A stretch of 64,000 bases of DNA from Microbispora triticiradicis (lineage in GTDB: Bacteria; Actinomycetota; Actinomycetes; Streptosporangiales; Streptosporangiaceae), in assembly GCA_003260025.2 (NCBI GenBank), contig QFZU02000030.1, forward strand, positions 1 through 64,000, in the 5' to 3' direction. The notes below the pieces were generated by a model. That model was not told the DNA's origin. It did no database searches and worked only from the letters and a program-made list of their open reading frames with translations. The translations under genes were made by a program, and so were the position numbers. This document shows positions 17,398-33,453 of the stretch, piece after piece; positions within the stretch are counted from its first letter, which is position 1; every line of letters starts with the position of its first letter.

Positions 17398-17754
17398 GCC
17401 TCGCTCTCCTCAGGCTCAAGGTCAACTCCGATCAGTTAACCCTAAAACACCCTCCGCTGGATATCTCCTGAAGCAACAGCTCTGCTGCTCTTTCCGTGGA
17501 GCGCGCACGCCTTTGCCGCTCGACCGGTCACAGCCCCGCGCTCGGCCGGCGGCACCGGCCGAGCACGGATCACCACACCGCCGCACAGGTGACACACGGC
17601 ACAGCGGAGCGGCCCCAGGCGGCACACGACACAGCGGAGCGGCCCTGGGCAGCACAGCGCACGCGGACCGAGCCGGGCCGCGACGCGCGCGTCACCCGGA
17701 CAGCGAACGCCGCGCCGGACGACCGCTTCTGCGGCGGGCGGCGCGGGACGCTCA
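17398..17754. other. Intergenic region between gatB and the VanW gene
   Basis: No credible gene is seen. The region contains two copies of a 20-nt unit, ACAGCGGAGCGGCCCCAGGC at 17601-17620 and a near copy at 17631-17650 (period 30). An AT-richer stretch near 17430-17500 is the probable promoter of the VanW gene. Confidence 0.5.
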
Positions 17755-19263
17755 CTACCCCTGGACGCCGAGCCGCTCCAGGATCAGCTCACGGGCGCGG
17801 CCCGCGTCCGCCTTGCCGCGGCTGGCCTTCATCACGCCGCCGACCAGCGCGCCCACGGCCGCGATCTTCCCGCCGCGCACCTTCTCCGCCGCGTCGGCGT
17901 TGTCCGCGAGCACCTGATCGATGATCGACATGAGCTCGCCCTCGTCGCTGACGACCTGGAGCCCGCGCTTGTCCACGACCTCGTCCGGGCCGCCCTCACC
18001 GGCCAGCACGCCCTCCAGCACCTGACGGGCCAGCTTGTCGTTCAGCGCGCCGGAGGCGACCAGTTCCGTCACCCGGGCGACCTGCGCCGGGGTGATCGGC
18101 AGGTCGGCGAGGGTCGTCGCCGACTCGTTGGCCCGCCGGGCCAGCTCGCCCATCCACCACTTGCGGGCGTCGGCGGCCGGGGCTCCGGCGGCCACGGTCG
18201 CCTCGACCAGATCGATCGCGTCGGCGTTGTGCATGGCGGCCATGTCCAGGTCGGACACGCCCCACTCGTCCTGCAGCCTCCTGCGCCGGGCCGACGGAAG
18301 CTCGGGCAGCGCGGCCTTGAGCGACTCGACCCAGGCCGGGTCGGGCGCCATCGGCAGCAGGTCGGGCTCGGGGAAGTAGCGGTAGTCCTGCGCCTCCTCC
18401 TTCGACCGCCCGGAGGTCGTCTGCCCGGTGTCCTCGTGGAAGTGGCGGGTCTCCTGCACGATCCGGCCGCCCGCGGCGAGGACGCCCGCCTGGCGCTCGA
18501 TCTCGCCGCGTACCGCGCGCTCGACGCTGCGCAGCGAGTTGACGTTCTTGGTCTCCGTACGGGTGCCCCACTCGGACGCGCCGCGCGGCATCAGCGAGAC
18601 GTTCACGTCGCAGCGCAGCGAGCCCTGCTCCATCCGCACGTCCGACACGCCGAGCGAGCGCATCAGCTCGCGCAGCTCGGTCACGTACGCACGGGCGACC
18701 TCGGGGGCGAGCCGGTCGGTGCCCGCGATGGGCTTGGTCACGATCTCGACGAGCGGGATGCCGGCGCGGTTGTAGTCGACGATCGAGTAGTCGGCGCCGT
18801 GGATGCGCCCGGTCGCACCGCCGACATGGGTGGACTTGCCGGTGTCCTCCTCCAGGTGCACCCGCTCGATCTCCACGCGGACGGTCCGGCCGTCCACCTC
18901 GACGTCGAGGTAGCCGTCGACGCACAGCGGCTCGTCGTACTGGCTGATCTGGTAGTTCTTCGGCATGTCCGGATAGAAGTAGTTCTTCCGGGCGAACCTG
19001 CACCACGTCGCGATGGTGCAGTTCAGCGCGAGGCCGATCCTGATCGTCGACTCGATCGCCTGCTCGTTGGCCGTCGGCAGCGAGCCGGGCAGCGCCAGGC
19101 ACACCGGGCAGACCTGCGTGTTCGGCGGTGCTCCGAAGGCCGTCGGACAGCCGCAGAACATCTTCGACGCGGTGCCCAGTTCGACGTGCGTCTCCAGCCC
19201 CAGCACCGGCTCGAAGCGCTCCAGCGCCTCGTCGTACGGCATGAGCGTCTCAGTGCTGCTCAC
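17755..19263 (-). CDS. gatB: Asp-tRNA(Asn)/Glu-tRNA(Gln) amidotransferase subunit B
   Basis: tRNA-binding kinase/transamidase subunit that phosphorylates misacylated Glu-tRNA(Gln) or Asp-tRNA(Asn) for amidation by GatA. 502 residues from GTG 19263, whose GTGA overlaps the stop of the DUF4276 gene, an apparent translational coupling. Motifs: [32 protein letters not shown] (zinc cysteines), the [20 protein letters not shown] signature, [22 protein letters not shown], and the C-terminal YqeY-like tail domain. It is separated from gatC-gatA by two unrelated genes. Confidence 0.97.
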   Translation of the reverse strand: MSSTETLMPYDEALERFEPVLGLETHVELGTASKMFCGCPTAFGAPPNTQVCPVCLALPGSLPTANEQAIESTIRIGLALNCTIATWCRFARKNYFYPDMPKNYQISQYDEPLCVDGYLDVEVDGRTVRVEIERVHLEEDTGKSTHVGGATGRIHGADYSIVDYNRAGIPLVEIVTKPIAGTDRLAPEVARAYVTELRELMRSLGVSDVRMEQGSLRCDVNVSLMPRGASEWGTRTETKNVNSLRSVERAVRGEIERQAGVLAAGGRIVQETRHFHEDTGQTTSGRSKEEAQDYRYFPEPDLLPMAPDPAWVESLKAALPELPSARRRRLQDEWGVSDLDMAAMHNADAIDLVEATVAAGAPAADARKWWMGELARRANESATTLADLPITPAQVARVTELVASGALNDKLARQVLEGVLAGEGGPDEVVDKRGLQVVSDEGELMSIIDQVLADNADAAEKVRGGKIAAVGALVGGVMKASRGKADAGRARELILERLGVQG

Positions 19264-19850
19264 AGGTAACCAAGTCCCTTCAATGCGTTTCTCGCGTCGA
19301 CGACCCACTCCGCGTACGCGGGCACCTTCGCGAGGGTTGCGAGGTCGATGTTTCTGGCGATGTATTCGAAGTAGTCGCGTACCGGCTTCCCACGACGGGG
19401 AGCCACCTCGGCGAGTACCTTCTTGGGATCGGCGATCCTCTCGACGTCCCGGGGCCGGGCGGGCAGCCGTCCGTGGTCGCTCCCGCTCAACCGGCGCCAC
19501 ACGCCGGCGTCCGCCAGGAGCCACGCCTCCGTCTCCTGGACGGGCACCAGCGCGATCACCGGCGTGGACAGGCCCGAGTCGCGCACGACCCGCTCCGCCT
19601 TGTCCCGCTCTTTGTGATCGTTGTGCACGAAGAGCAGATGGCAGTCGCCCGCCAACTCGCGGAGTGCACCCGCCGTCCGGTCGTGGTCGTAGATCGATCG
19701 GCCGGAGCCGATCTCGGTGCTCTCCACGTCGACGGCGCAGCGAGAGGACTGGACGGTGATCTCACGGAGCTGCCGCGAGATCACGACGCCGAGGAAGACC
19801 TCGTCGGTCTCCCCCTCGGCGACGAGTCCGGGCACGAGCGGCCTGCTCAT
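19260..19850 (-). CDS. DUF4276 family protein, partner of the upstream ATPase
   Basis: Protein of 196 residues. ATG 19850 overlaps the ATPase stop by ATGA, and its own stop overlaps the gatB GTG. The N-terminal [20 protein letters not shown] and the later [17 protein letters not shown] and [11 protein letters not shown] fit the DUF4276 family, which I understand to be TOPRIM-like with an early Glu and a later acidic cluster. Such proteins commonly sit next to an ABC-type AAA ATPase and are suspected nucleases or effectors of defence systems. Here the second cluster reads HNDHKERD rather than a clean DxD. Function is unproven, but tight coupling to the ATPase makes a two-protein system likely. 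Confidence 0.8.
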   Translation of the reverse strand: MSRPLVPGLVAEGETDEVFLGVVISRQLREITVQSSRCAVDVESTEIGSGRSIYDHDRTAGALRELAGDCHLLFVHNDHKERDKAERVVRDSGLSTPVIALVPVQETEAWLLADAGVWRRLSGSDHGRLPARPRDVERIADPKKVLAEVAPRRGKPVRDYFEYIARNIDLATLAKVPAYAEWVVDARNALKGLGYL

Positions 19851-21022
19851 GGCACCTCGCCCACCGCGCTCAGATACTTGCGCACCTGACGGGGAGAGAC
19901 GAACGTGCCGGGCTCTCCCTCCGACCGCACCGGCTTGGCCACCGTGACCCGCGAGATCCTGTCGTTCTCGGGATCGACGCGTACGGCGGTGTCTAGGAAC
20001 ACCAGCGCGTCCGGCCTGAGGCGGTACAGCTCCGAGACGACAACGGGTGAATGCGTGGTGAGGATCACCTGCCGCAGTGGCCGGTTGACACACTCCGGGT
20101 CGTCGAGGTCGGTGACCCTCTCCTGGATCCTGCGGAGCAGTTCCGCCAGGCGGCTGGGATGCAGGCCGTTCTCGATCTCCTCGATGAGGAGCACATCGGA
20201 GTGGTCCGGATCGTGCAGCGCGGCCAGCAACGCGATGACCCGGAGTGTGCCGTCGGACAGCAGCGTGCTCGGCACGCTGCCCTGGCCGTCCACGAGCACG
20301 TCGAACGTCCACTCCTGGTAACGGTCGTCCAGCAGAGGCTGTATCCCGGCGATGTCCGGGATGAGCGCCACGAGATCCACCAGGAGTTCCTCGATGGCAC
20401 CGTGGGCCGCGAGCCTGCCGAGGACAGTGGCGAGGTTCCCGCCACCGGACTCCAATGGTCCGTTGTAAGCGGCCGAGGATCGGGAGCGCAGACTATCCGG
20501 ATCGGGCTGATGCAGGCGCCAGTTGCTCAGTTCCCCGTACAGCAGGCGTCCAAGGCGGGGGTCACCGGCCTGCTCCTCCACGAGCTTCTGCACCGCCTGC
20601 GCCAGGACCTCCAGCCCCTTTTGCTGCTGTTCGATCACCCATTTAGGCAGTCCGGTGACGGTGGCATCGTGTTCGAAGCGGAAGCTGGTCTCTCGCGGCA
20701 CCCCGTCTTCGCCCAGCTCGGCTCCGCTCCCGAACACCTGTGGGAGGAGAGTGTCTCCCAACTGCCGAAGGGCGTGAGCGGTGATCTCGAAACGGGTGGT
20801 TGCCCGTCCCTCGCCGACTCGGTGGAACAGCTCGTGCGGCCGGCCCCGCCGGGACGTCAAAGGCTTCCCGTCACCCCAGCCGGCACTGCGCACATATCCC
20901 AGCGCGTCGAGAAGGTTGGACTTGCCGCTGGAATTGGGGCCGACGAGGGCGAGGAACGGCGGGATGTCGAGCTGGAAGTCCAGGAAGGACTTGAAGCCGT
21001 CGATCTCGATGCGGGTGATCAT
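19847..21022 (-). CDS. AAA/ABC-type ATPase (RecF/OLD-like, AAA_21)
   Basis: ATPase of 391 residues starting MITRIEIDGFKSFLDFQLD. Walker A is LVGPNSSGKSNLLDAL (near residues 25-40). A signature-like LLSDGTLRVIALLAAL, Walker B DVLLIEEIENGLHPSRL and the switch His in QVILTTHSPVVVSEL complete the head domain. The middle region (~100-230) has helices such as LPKWVIEQQQKGLEVLAQAV. There is no TOPRIM domain of its own, unlike OLD nucleases, but a DUF4276 partner is encoded next to it with a 4-nt overlap. The start lies 25 nt after the gatA stop. Its place inside the gat operon is unusual. Confidence 0.9.
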   Translation of the reverse strand: MITRIEIDGFKSFLDFQLDIPPFLALVGPNSSGKSNLLDALGYVRSAGWGDGKPLTSRRGRPHELFHRVGEGRATTRFEITAHALRQLGDTLLPQVFGSGAELGEDGVPRETSFRFEHDATVTGLPKWVIEQQQKGLEVLAQAVQKLVEEQAGDPRLGRLLYGELSNWRLHQPDPDSLRSRSSAAYNGPLESGGGNLATVLGRLAAHGAIEELLVDLVALIPDIAGIQPLLDDRYQEWTFDVLVDGQGSVPSTLLSDGTLRVIALLAALHDPDHSDVLLIEEIENGLHPSRLAELLRRIQERVTDLDDPECVNRPLRQVILTTHSPVVVSELYRLRPDALVFLDTAVRVDPENDRISRVTVAKPVRSEGEPGTFVSPRQVRKYLSAVGEVP

Positions 21023-21047
21023 GCCGCCGTTCCCCTCCCCTCGGCGG

Positions 21048-22534
<1,487 letters not shown>

Positions 22535-22538
<4 letters not shown>

Positions 22539-22834
22539 TCTTCCTCCCCGAGGATCCGCGGCACGCGGAACCGGTCGTCCTCCACCGCGGGCGCGCCGGA
22601 CAGGGCTCCCTCGGGTGTCAGACCCGGCCGTACGGCGTCGGGACGGAAGACGTTGGTCAGCGGCAGCGCGTGCGAGGACGGCGGGATGTCGCCGGCCGCC
22701 ACCTCCGAGACGCGGGCGACGGCGCCGACGATCTGGTCGAGCTGGGCGGCGAAGTGGTCGAGCTCGTCGTCGGCCAGTGCCAGCCGGGACAGCCGGGCGA
22801 GGTGAGCGACCTCATCGCGGGTTATGGCGGACAT
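22535..22834 (-). CDS. gatC: Asp-tRNA(Asn)/Glu-tRNA(Gln) amidotransferase subunit C
   Basis: Small scaffold subunit (99 residues) of GatCAB, wrapping around GatA. The family start [20 protein letters not shown] and the C-terminal VPRILGEEE are clear. ATG 22834 is taken from family length. An ATG at 22855 would add seven residues, and neither has a strong Shine-Dalgarno. A TAGGAT hexamer at 22876-22881 (minus strand) is a plausible -10 for the gatCA-ATPase-DUF4276-gatB transcript. Confidence 0.94.
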
Positions 22835-22981
22835 GAGTCGTCGAACCCGTTTCATGATGGAGATTGGACCCACCCATCCTAGGGCTCGCCGCCGAGCGCG
22901 GCCGACCTGGCGGCGCCGCGTCACACGGTCTTAATACGAGCTTTCCCACCCAGGGCGGGGAGCCCGGCGGCCCACGGCGAT

Positions 22982-25120
<2,139 letters not shown>

Positions 25121-25260
25121 AGGTAAGAAACCCCCCAAGAGGTCACTATCGGAGGGTACGGCCTGTGGGCCACTTCGCGAAACCGGTTGGGCACACTGAG
25201 TCACCATGATTTCCGGAGAAATCACGGCACGGCCGGACTCGTGGTGAAAGTTTCAAGTGA

Positions 25261-26811
<1,551 letters not shown>

Positions 26812-26826
26812 TCTTCGCGTGATACC

Positions 26827-26866
26827 AGGCGTGCCGTACGGTCCTCCCCAGCCGTACGGCACGCCT
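26827..26866 (+). terminator. Terminator of the cellulase gene
   Basis: GGCGTGCCGTACGG (26828-26841) pairs perfectly with 26852-26865, extended by an A-T pair, around a 10-nt loop. It starts 16 bp after the stop codon. Confidence 0.8.
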
Positions 26867-26963
26867 TCGCGTTACCCACCGGCACTCACATTGGGTGATC
26901 GATCGACAGCGAAGCGTTTAGGATGTCTTGCAACTACCGCCACTACTCCCCCAGTAGGTGCTC

Positions 26964-27389
26964 ATGGGTGACGACGCCCTGTGCGAAGAGCAGGCAAGCC
27001 GGCGCGACGCGATCGACGGCAAAGTGGTCGAGCTGCGCCCCTTCAGGCGGCGAGGGAGTGACCCGGTCCGGCTGCAGATCGGAGAGCGTCCCTGGCGGCC
27101 TACTTCCGACACCCGTGTGGTCGAGATCTACGAGGAATGCGACCCGCCCACCGCGGGACTGATCGAACAGGACGGCAGGCTCTACGTTTTCGACTGCATC
27201 GACGGTCGCGGGTCGAAAGTCAGCTTCTGGGCCTACACCCAGGTCGACGCGATCGAGGTGAGCCGCCTCCAGAACGCCGCGGGTGACGACCTCATCCGCC
27301 TGCTGGACGGACTCTTCGCCGACAGGCCCTCCATGGCCGCCCTCGCCTTCGACAACCTCATCGAGTCAAGCGCCCCCATCAACTCCTGA
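26964..27389 (+). CDS. Small protein of unknown function, islet gene 1
   Basis: Unrecognised cytoplasmic protein of ~141 residues. ATG 26964 lies just after AGTAGG; a GTG at 26958 is an alternative. From about residue 36 (RLQIGERPWRPTSDTRVVEIYEE) it is collinear with the gene at 27802. Shared segments include GERPW, PPTAGLI/MPTAGLI, LYVFDC/LFVFDC, WAYTQVDA/VYAHVDA and a C-terminal MAALA. The first ~35 charged residues are unique to this copy. GC content is visibly lower than in flanking genes, which suggests an acquired islet. No signal peptide or membrane segment. Confidence 0.7.
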   Translation: MGDDALCEEQASRRDAIDGKVVELRPFRRRGSDPVRLQIGERPWRPTSDTRVVEIYEECDPPTAGLIEQDGRLYVFDCIDGRGSKVSFWAYTQVDAIEVSRLQNAAGDDLIRLLDGLFADRPSMAALAFDNLIESSAPINS

Positions 27390-27415
27390 TCGAAGACGAC
27401 CCCACAGGCGAGCAG

Positions 27416-27805
27416 ATGAATGACGACCTCAGCGATGAGGACTGGGTCACACAGTATGGAACGATCCACAAGCCGATCGAAGGTACGCCGTTCAAACGGT
27501 GTCCCTCGGCTCATGAAGTCCCACGCGAGCTTTCCCTCCTCAGGGGCAAGAAGACGCCAGACGAAGCAGCGACGGCGGTGAACCATCGACGCGCTCAAGG
27601 AGCGATCCCGGGAGAGGGCGTACGCTATGCGCTGGTCGGCAAGCTGCGAGCTGCCGGGTTTCGGGTATGGGCCAGTCCAACGAGACGTATACCGGGGCAT
27701 GTCTCCGTAGCGCTGGTAGACGACGACCGGCTGTGGACCAATGATGAGAGGGACAGGTTCGACGCCTGCTTCGAGTCGACAAACTGGAAGGAAGGCATCC
27801 TGTGA
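27416..27805 (+). CDS. Small protein of unknown function, islet gene 2
   Basis: Unrecognised soluble protein of 129 residues between two paralogs. It starts at ATG 27416, 26 nt after islet gene 1, and its stop overlaps the GTG start of islet gene 3 (GTGA), so the three are almost certainly co-transcribed. Visible features are an acidic N-terminus (MNDDLSDEDWVTQYG) and a basic middle (NHRRAQGAIPGEGVRYALVG). The end, RIPGHVSVALVDDDRLWTND, reads like a short beta-hairpin domain. Base composition is low-GC for this genome. The layout (unrelated gene flanked by two related ones) recalls toxin or effector genes with partner proteins, but that is a guess. Confidence 0.65.
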   Translation: MNDDLSDEDWVTQYGTIHKPIEGTPFKRCPSAHEVPRELSLLRGKKTPDEAATAVNHRRAQGAIPGEGVRYALVGKLRAAGFRVWASPTRRIPGHVSVALVDDDRLWTNDERDRFDACFESTNWKEGIL

Positions 27806-28245
27806 GCGACCTGATCAAGCTGGGTATCGGAGAGCGCCCTTGGCTGCCTACCCTCGACTCGACGATGATCGAGGTCTTCGACCGTCTCAACATGCCTACC
27901 GCCGGCCTGATCAGGCAGAACCACAAGCTCTTCGTGTTCGACTGCCTCGAAGGCCACGCCATGGAAGGCAACGTGTGGGTGTATGCCCACGTCGACGCAG
28001 CCGAGGCGCAGAAAATTCAGGAAGCCCAGGGTGAGGACTTCACTCGTCTGCTCGATCAAGCCTTCACCGACAAGCAGATCATGGCGGCTCTCGCCATCAA
28101 CGCGCGACTTCGGTCGGGCGCTCCCGTCGAAGGTGAGACGATCCGGCACCTGGGGCTGCTGAAAGCGGTATTCGATCAACTCTCGATGGGCCTCGACATC
28201 GCGAGCGAGACCAAGAACGCGATGGCGCAGTTGGTCGACTACTGA
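27802..28245 (+). CDS. Small protein of unknown function, islet gene 3 (paralog of islet gene 1)
   Basis: Unrecognised protein of 147 residues starting at GTG 27802 within the stop of islet gene 2. It is homologous over ~100 residues to the gene at 26964 (KLGIGERPWLPTLDS, MPTAGLIRQNHKLFVFDC, FTRLLDQAF, IMAALAI). It adds a C-terminal helical extension (HLGLLKAVFDQLSMGLDIAS). The pair therefore arose by duplication and diverged. No signal peptide. An intrinsic terminator follows at 28279-28316, closing the three-gene unit. Confidence 0.7.
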   Translation: MSDLIKLGIGERPWLPTLDSTMIEVFDRLNMPTAGLIRQNHKLFVFDCLEGHAMEGNVWVYAHVDAAEAQKIQEAQGEDFTRLLDQAFTDKQIMAALAINARLRSGAPVEGETIRHLGLLKAVFDQLSMGLDIASETKNAMAQLVDY

Positions 28246-28278
28246 CGACGGCTCCCTCAGGCAGCCGCCCGGACGACA

Positions 28279-28316
28279 GCGCGCCCCGATCCACATAGGA
28301 CGGGGCGCGCCGTTTT
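28279..28316 (+). terminator. Intrinsic terminator of the three-gene islet
   Basis: GCGCGCCCCG (28279-28288) pairs perfectly with 28301-28310 around a 12-nt loop and is followed by CGTTTTG, a short U tract. It lies 34 nt past the stop of islet gene 3. Confidence 0.85.
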
Positions 28317-28659
28317 GCTGCTCTGCGGACACCGGCTCAGGAGGCACCTGGACCGCACAAAGTAAGATCGCATCTACGTTAGATCGGTTCTACGTATATC
28401 CGGGACGACCTAGTCGGCAGCCACCTCTCGGTGATTGAGGCGATGCAATCCTGTGGGCGTGGCCGTCTCCCGGTCGGGTGTCGACGACAACCTGCCGCTC
28501 GCCGCGCATTGGGGCCCCGAAGAGCTGCTGGCCGCCTGGCCGTGATGGCCCAGGGCCGTCTCGGCAGCCGTACGCCTCGTGTCGTGCTGGTCTGATTCGC
28601 GGCGGCTCCGGGCGCGGGCACTGGCGACTCCGAATACGGGCGCGGGGCGTTCCTCGGGA
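28317..28659. other. Intergenic region between the islet and ligA
   Basis: This gap separates convergent genes and has no recognised gene. A 16-bp tandem repeat lies at 28365-28396. A TTG-started open frame of ~36 codons (about 28434-28544, plus strand) ends LPLAAHWGPEELLAAWP; it could be a small protein or a gene remnant but is not listed as a gene. Confidence 0.45.
28365..28396. repeat. Two tandem 16-bp AT-richer repeats
   Basis: AGATCGCATCTACGTT (28365-28380) is followed directly by AGATCGGTTCTACGTA (28381-28396), 13 of 16 identical. The AT-rich composition and tandem half-site look resemble a regulator binding site or small promoter. Confidence 0.7.
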
Positions 28660-30954
<2,295 letters not shown>

Positions 30955-31008
30955 TCAACGACCCAGGCCAACCGTATCTCCGGCGGCCGACAGAACGCGA
31001 AGGACGGG

Positions 31009-31046
31009 GGCGGGAGCCGCGCCGAGGACGAGGAACGGCTCCCGCC
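31009..31046. terminator. Hairpin upstream of ligA
   Basis: GGCGGGAGCCG (31009-31019) pairs with CGGCTCCCGCC (31036-31046). It lies between the small secreted-protein gene and ligA and may be a second terminator or an untranslated-leader structure. Confidence 0.35.
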
Positions 31047-31160
31047 GGACCACTCCGCGAGGGGACCGCTCCAGACCGCGCGGCCCCTCGTTTTCAGGAG
31101 CGATCGAGAATTACGGTAGACCGCTTGCAGCCCACTTTCATTCCTTTTTGTCCGGGTCAA

Positions 31161-31200
31161 CTCGGGCCGGTCAGGGTGGATGGAGGGGGACCGGCCCGAG
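31161..31200 (-). terminator. Terminator of the small secreted-protein gene
   Basis: CTCGGGCCGGTC (31161-31172) pairs perfectly with 31189-31200, immediately after the stop of the minus-strand gene at 31204. Confidence 0.7.
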
Positions 31201-31203
31201 AGC

Positions 31204-31677
31204 TCAGCCGCCCTGGGTCCAGACCCGTTCCCAGCGCGAGCAACGGCCGGTGACGCGGGTCGCGGTGCCCCGGCAGACCCTGGCCTTGGCGAGCAGCATG
31301 TATCCCGCGTTCACCCTGAAAGAGCGCGGAGTGGACTGCGAGCAGTTGCGGAAGGTCGCGGTGCGGTACCTGCCGTGGTCGGTCAGCCACTTGATCGTCA
31401 CCCACGAGCAGGTCCTGGCGCCGCCCGCGTCGTAGAGGTCGCCGGCGACACGCAGGCCGGACGAGGTCGACCGGACCGATCCGCTCGCCCAGCCCTTGTA
31501 GTCGGAGGACGCCGTCGGCCCCCACTTCCAGGTCTCCGCAGCGGTGGAAGCGGCCGTGGCCGACGTGGCCGACGTGGCAGCCGAGGCCGAGGCCGGAGCG
31601 GCGGCGAGCCCCACGGACAGGGCGGCGGACAGGCCGGTGGCGGCGAGAGGGAGCAGAAGGCGCGCGGCGCTTCGCAT
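31204..31677 (-). CDS. Small secreted protein of unknown function
   Basis: Exported protein of 157 residues. ATG 31677 follows AGGAG with 8-nt spacing. A signal peptide (MRSAARLLLPLAATGLSAAL) ends near PASASA, and an Ala/Thr/Ser spacer follows. The mature ~100 residues carry four cysteines (ARTCSW, FRNCSQ, ARVCRG, TGRCSR), suggesting two disulfides, with strand-like WKWGPTASSDYKGWASGSV. No family recognised. It stands alone with its own terminator. Confidence 0.8.
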   Translation of the reverse strand: MRSAARLLLPLAATGLSAALSVGLAAAPASASAATSATSATAASTAAETWKWGPTASSDYKGWASGSVRSTSSGLRVAGDLYDAGGARTCSWVTIKWLTDHGRYRTATFRNCSQSTPRSFRVNAGYMLLAKARVCRGTATRVTGRCSRWERVWTQGG

Positions 31678-31797
31678 GGGTCTTTCTCCTGACGGGTGAA
31701 CTTCCAGCACGTCAAGAGATAGGCCCCGAGGCTTGTGAATCACTTGGGAACGGGCTGGGAGATCGCTTGGATCACCCTGGCGCCCCCACTCGCCCTC

Positions 31798-32808
31798 TTA
31801 CTCGCCGGGGTCCTCGCGCAGGACCCGGGCCGCCTCCCGGCACCGGGCCAGCGCCGCCCTGGCGTACGCGGGCGAGGCTCCGGCGAGGCCACAGGCGGGG
31901 GTGAGCACGACCTGCTCGGCGAGCCGGGCGGGCGGGAAGCCGAGGCGCCGCCACAGCTCCACCGCCGGCCGGGCCACCACGCCGACGTCCGCCAGCCGGG
32001 TGTCCGTGCCGGGCACCACGCCGAGCAGCAGCGCGAGGCCCTTCTCGATCGTCTCGCCCAGTTCGTCCTCGTCCCTGCGCCGCAGCAGCCCCGCGTCCAC
32101 CGAGACGCCGCGCGCGCCCGCCGTACGGATCACCTCGTACGGCACGCCCGGCGCGCAGCAGTGGACGACCGGGAACGCGGGCGCGAGCGCGGACAGCACC
32201 GTCCTCAGCCGCTCGGCCGCGACGGGCGACTCGACGGCGGCCAGCCGCCCGAAGCCGGACGCGGTCGGCACCGTGCCCGCCAGCACGCCGGGCAGCCCCG
32301 GCTCGTCGATCTGGACGACGAGGTCCGCACCCGGGACCCGCCGCCGGACCTCCGCCACGTGCTGCGCCAGTCCCTCGGCCAGCGACTCGGTCAGGTCGCG
32401 TACGGCTCCGGCGTCGGCGAGCACCTTGTCGCCGTACCTGAGCTCGATCGCCCCGGCGAGCGTCCACGGGCCACACGCCTGGATCTTGAACGGCCCCCGG
32501 TAGCCCTGGGCCACCTCCTCCAGGCCGTCGAGGTCGCGGGTGAGATGGTCCCTGGCCCGCTTGAAATCCCGGCCCGGCCGGTCGGAGAGCCGCCAGCCGG
32601 ACGGCTGCACCTCGACGGGCAGCTCGACCAGCAGCGACGCCGTACGGCCGATCATGTCCGCGCCGACTCCCCGGGCGGGCAACTCGGGCAGATACGGCAT
32701 GGGCAGCTCGCCGAACGCGGTGCGCAACGCCTCAAGATGGTCCTCGCCCGGGTAGGATCCCACCCCGGTGGCCGAGGCCTCGCTCCACGGATACTCGCTC
32801 ACGGTCAC
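31798..32808 (-). CDS. MetE-like (UROD/cobalamin-independent methionine synthase fold) protein
   Basis: Soluble protein of 336 residues, far shorter than full MetE (~750) and matching its C-terminal TIM barrel. Family marks: TGVGSYPGEDHLEALRTAFG at the start, QIDEPGLPGVLAG, and the zinc-ligand-like HCCAPGVPYEV and LTPACGLAGASP. In actinomycetes such proteins are annotated methionine synthase and sit beside mnmA/ligA, but the true methyl transfer reaction is unproven. GTG 32808 is preferred; the GTG at 32802 is possible. Divergent from the MBL-fold gene with only 13 bp between starts. Confidence 0.85.
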   Translation of the reverse strand: MTVSEYPWSEASATGVGSYPGEDHLEALRTAFGELPMPYLPELPARGVGADMIGRTASLLVELPVEVQPSGWRLSDRPGRDFKRARDHLTRDLDGLEEVAQGYRGPFKIQACGPWTLAGAIELRYGDKVLADAGAVRDLTESLAEGLAQHVAEVRRRVPGADLVVQIDEPGLPGVLAGTVPTASGFGRLAAVESPVAAERLRTVLSALAPAFPVVHCCAPGVPYEVIRTAGARGVSVDAGLLRRRDEDELGETIEKGLALLLGVVPGTDTRLADVGVVARPAVELWRRLGFPPARLAEQVVLTPACGLAGASPAYARAALARCREAARVLREDPGE

Positions 32809-32821
32809 TAGCTTAGGGAGT

Positions 32822-33451
32822 ATGAAACTCACCAAACTCGGTCACGCGTGCTGGCGGCTGGAGAAGGACGGGCGGACGCTCGTCATCGACCCCGGCACAT
32901 TCAGCGGCCCGGGGCTTCTCGACGGCGCGGACGCGGTGCTGATCACCCACGAGCACTTCGACCACGTGGACGCCGGCCTGCTCGGGAACGCGAGCCCCGA
33001 CCTGGAGGTCTTCACCTGCCGGGCCGTCGCCGACCAGCTCGGCGACATCCCGGCGAAGGTCCAGGTCGTCACCCATGGCGACGGCTTCGACACGGCGGGC
33101 TTCCACGTCAGCGCGATCGGCGAGTGGCACGCGCTCAACCTGCCCGACGTCCCGCCGGTGCAGAACATCGGCTTCTTCGTGGACGACGAGGTGTTCTACC
33201 CCGGCGACGCCCTCACGCCGCCGGGACGCGAGGTCCCGACGCTGCTCGTGCCGACCAGCGCGCCGTGGCTCAAGGCCGCCGAGATGCTGCTCTACCTGCG
33301 GTACGTCCGTCCCGCGCGGGCGTACTCGACCCATGACGGCATCGTCAACGACATCGGCGCGACGCTGATCGACAACTGGCTCGGCATGGAGGCAGGCCGG
33401 CAGAAGGCCGACTTCCGCCGCATCCCGGTCGGCGAGAGCGTGGAGGTCTGA
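32822..33451 (+). CDS. Metallo-beta-lactamase-fold hydrolase (UlaG/L-ascorbate-6-P lactonase-like)
   Basis: Cytoplasmic metal-dependent hydrolase of 209 residues. The start MKLTKLGHACWRLEKDGRTLVIDPG and the metal motif THEHFDHVD (HxHxDH) identify the Beta-lactamase_2/UlaG-like branch. Further ligands are the YPGDAL Asp and the TSAPWLK and STHDGIVND region. ATG 32822 lies 7 nt after TAGCTT (32809-32814), a leaderless -10 pattern, and the Shine-Dalgarno-like AGGGAG is too close to function. Substrate unknown. It converges on mnmA with a 2-bp gap. Confidence 0.9.
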   Translation: MKLTKLGHACWRLEKDGRTLVIDPGTFSGPGLLDGADAVLITHEHFDHVDAGLLGNASPDLEVFTCRAVADQLGDIPAKVQVVTHGDGFDTAGFHVSAIGEWHALNLPDVPPVQNIGFFVDDEVFYPGDALTPPGREVPTLLVPTSAPWLKAAEMLLYLRYVRPARAYSTHDGIVNDIGATLIDNWLGMEAGRQKADFRRIPVGESVEV

Positions 33452-33453
33452 CC

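Noticed and set aside
28434-28544. 36-codon TTG frame ending LPLAAHWGPEELLAAWP
   Set aside because: No Shine-Dalgarno, no family and a TTG start; kept only as a note in the intergenic entry.
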